In this document: positions 63,222-64,000 of the stretch, one piece after another
How positions within the stretch are numbered: the first letter of the stretch is position 1
Layout of the letters: every line of letters begins with the position of its first letter
Assembly (NCBI RefSeq): GCF_030815485.1
Contig: NZ_JAUSWV010000002.1
Coordinates: 5,146,001-5,210,000 of the forward strand
DNA from: Streptomyces rishiriensis
GTDB lineage: Bacteria; Actinomycetota; Actinomycetes; Streptomycetales; Streptomycetaceae
Direction: 5' to 3'
Length of the DNA stretch: 64,000 bases
Program-made: the position numbers and the translations under genes
Notes under the pieces: model-generated
Databases searched by the model: none
What the model saw: only the letters and a program-made list of their open reading frames with translations
What the model was told of the DNA's origin: nothing

Positions 63222-63400
63222 TGCGGGCAGGTGGCTCGGAAGGGTTGCCCTACGACCCGTCCCCAAGGGGGCGTCGGGCCGATTCACCCAGGCCCCGGTG
63301 GGTCCCCGGTTCCGTCGGCGTGAGCGGACGCGTCGGACTCGGCGGAGGCCGTGCGGTCCGGCGGGGTTCGCCGGTGGGGGTCGTACGGCCTGCTCGGCAC
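63221..63400 (-). ncRNA. ydaO/yuaA-type c-di-AMP riboswitch
   Basis: Minus strand. The conserved core reads GGAACCGGGGACCCACCGG, then GGGTGAATCGG (63289-63279) and GTAGGGCAACCCTTCCGAGC (63253-63234), which are the ydaO signatures. The outer helix can form between GTGC..GCAGG (63400-63389) and CCTGC..GCAC (63231-63221). ydaO riboswitches bind c-di-AMP and switch off wall hydrolase genes in Streptomyces. Limits are approximate. Confidence 0.9.
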
Positions 63401-63428
63401 GGTAACCAACTCGTGTGGTCCGTGTGAA
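63400..63428 (-). promoter_or_regulatory. Candidate promoter of the riboswitch-controlled gene
   Basis: Minus strand TTCACA (63428-63423), 17 nt, TTACCG (63405-63400). The start would fall just at the 5' side of the riboswitch outer helix. The -10 is poor. Confidence 0.35.
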
Positions 63429-63594
63429 GGTTGATGGGCGATATGCCCGATACATTTTCGTGACCTTCGGTCGGGAACCCACGTCGCGACCGCGCGGGTC
63501 GCCGATCGTGACAGGAGTGTGCCGCAGGGTGAGGTGAGGGATGTTTCCGGGACGGCGGCAGGTTGTCAGTGGCGCCCCCTAGACTCGTAGAGCG

Positions 63595-64000
63595 ATGAGC
63601 AGCCTCTTTGACGACAGCTTCCTGGCGAACCTCCAGGGCCCCCGTGCCCACGACGAGGAACCCCCGCCACCGCCCGAGGACGATCACGGACCGGAGTCGC
63701 TTCCGGACGATCTGTTCGGCGGGAAGTTCGACGTGCCTCCGGACCGGGACAGCCACTACCGCGGCGGCGCCCCGCGCCCCGTCCTGGACGCGGCCGCGCT
63801 CCTGGAAGGGCTGAACGACAACCAGCGCGCGGCCGTCTCCCACGCGGGCTCCCCGCTGCTCATCGTGGCCGGGGCCGGTTCCGGCAAGACGCGCGTGCTC
63901 ACCCACCGCATCGCTCACCTCCTCGCCGAGCGCCATGTGCACCCGGGGCAGATCCTCGCGATCACCTTCACCAACAAGGCCGCGGGCGAGATGAAGGAGC
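63595..64000 (+). CDS. pcrA: ATP-dependent DNA helicase PcrA/UvrD (N-terminal part)
   Basis: The frame starts at ATG 63595 and runs off the window; 135 residues are visible. An acidic, Pro-rich tail of about 60 residues (actinobacterial type) leads to LLEGLNDNQRAAVSHAGSPL (Q-motif), Walker A VAGAGSGKTRVLTHRIAHLL, and AITFTNKAAGEMKE (motif Ia). UvrD/PcrA is a 3'-5' superfamily 1 helicase in nucleotide excision repair and replication-fork clearing. TAGACT at 63580-63585 may be its -10 element, giving a nearly leaderless message. Confidence 0.95.
   Translation, partial: MSSLFDDSFLANLQGPRAHDEEPPPPPEDDHGPESLPDDLFGGKFDVPPDRDSHYRGGAPRPVLDAAALLEGLNDNQRAAVSHAGSPLLIVAGAGSGKTRVLTHRIAHLLAERHVHPGQILAITFTNKAAGEMKE

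Noticed and set aside
63563..63585. TTGTCA/TAGACT as a pcrA promoter
   Set aside because: The spacer is only 11 nt; only the -10-like TAGACT is kept as a possibility.

Overview
The window is about 72% GC, with strongly GC-biased third codon positions, GTG/TTG starts, actinobacterial regulators and one in-frame TTA codon among dozens of genes. This is typical of Streptomyces chromosomal core. The order groES-groEL1-whiD-bldM-shbA-guaB-guaB3-glpD, then a eukaryotic-type Ser/Thr kinase cluster, chorismate mutase, guaA, PspC-type envelope-stress genes, NlpC/P60 hydrolases and pcrA matches, from memory, the SCO4761-SCO4797 region of S. coelicolor. The groES-groEL1-whiB-sigma-guaB-guaB3 part is also shared with Mycobacterium. 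No insertion sequence, prophage, CRISPR array, rRNA or tRNA was seen.

Layout. 1-8.7 kb: end of a cellulose-binding protein, an LCP cell-wall ligase, a YCII/DGPF protein with its ECF42-type sigma factor and a matching promoter, a secreted cell-wall-binding protein, a methyltransferase, and two tandem lipoprotein deacetylases. 8.9-11.3 kb: groES-groEL1 under two CIRCE operators. 11.3-14.8 kb: small enzymes and a LysR regulator. 15-17.4 kb: developmental regulators whiD and bldM (with a canonical sigma-BldN promoter) and the sigma factor shbA. 17.6-20.3 kb: guaB and guaB3. 20.7-24.5 kb: a 99-bp tandem repeat, a nucleotide-sugar dehydrogenase with Ser in place of the catalytic Cys, glpD, and a 12-copy 16-bp minisatellite. 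25.9-38.4 kb: six tandem membrane kinase genes. One is a clear pseudokinase. Another is split by a +1 frameshift and carries the TTA codon. 38.5-43.2 kb: succinate-semialdehyde dehydrogenase, a frameshifted GMC oxidoreductase, and an LAxTG sortase substrate. 44-46.2 kb: chorismate mutase and guaA. 46-54 kb: assorted metabolic and membrane genes. 54.4-58.7 kb: divergent PspC genes with a two-component system. 58.8-63.4 kb: two NlpC/P60 hydrolases, one behind a ydaO-type c-di-AMP riboswitch. The window ends inside pcrA.

The most interesting find is upstream of the chorismate mutase gene. A consensus-like promoter would start transcription exactly on the ATG of a 23-codon reading frame containing Phe-Leu-Phe-Thr-Tyr, with the rare codons TTT and TAT. 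A hairpin and then a very strong intrinsic terminator follow before the gene. This looks like a Phe/Tyr-sensing transcription attenuator at the chorismate branch point.

Much of the window joins three themes: envelope growth and remodelling (LCP, deacetylases, NlpC/P60, PspC, kinases), sporulation control (whiD, bldM, bldA-type TTA codon) and guanine nucleotide supply (guaB, guaB3, guaA). Both frameshifts found are single extra bases in short homopolymers, so sequencing error must be excluded before either is interpreted biologically.
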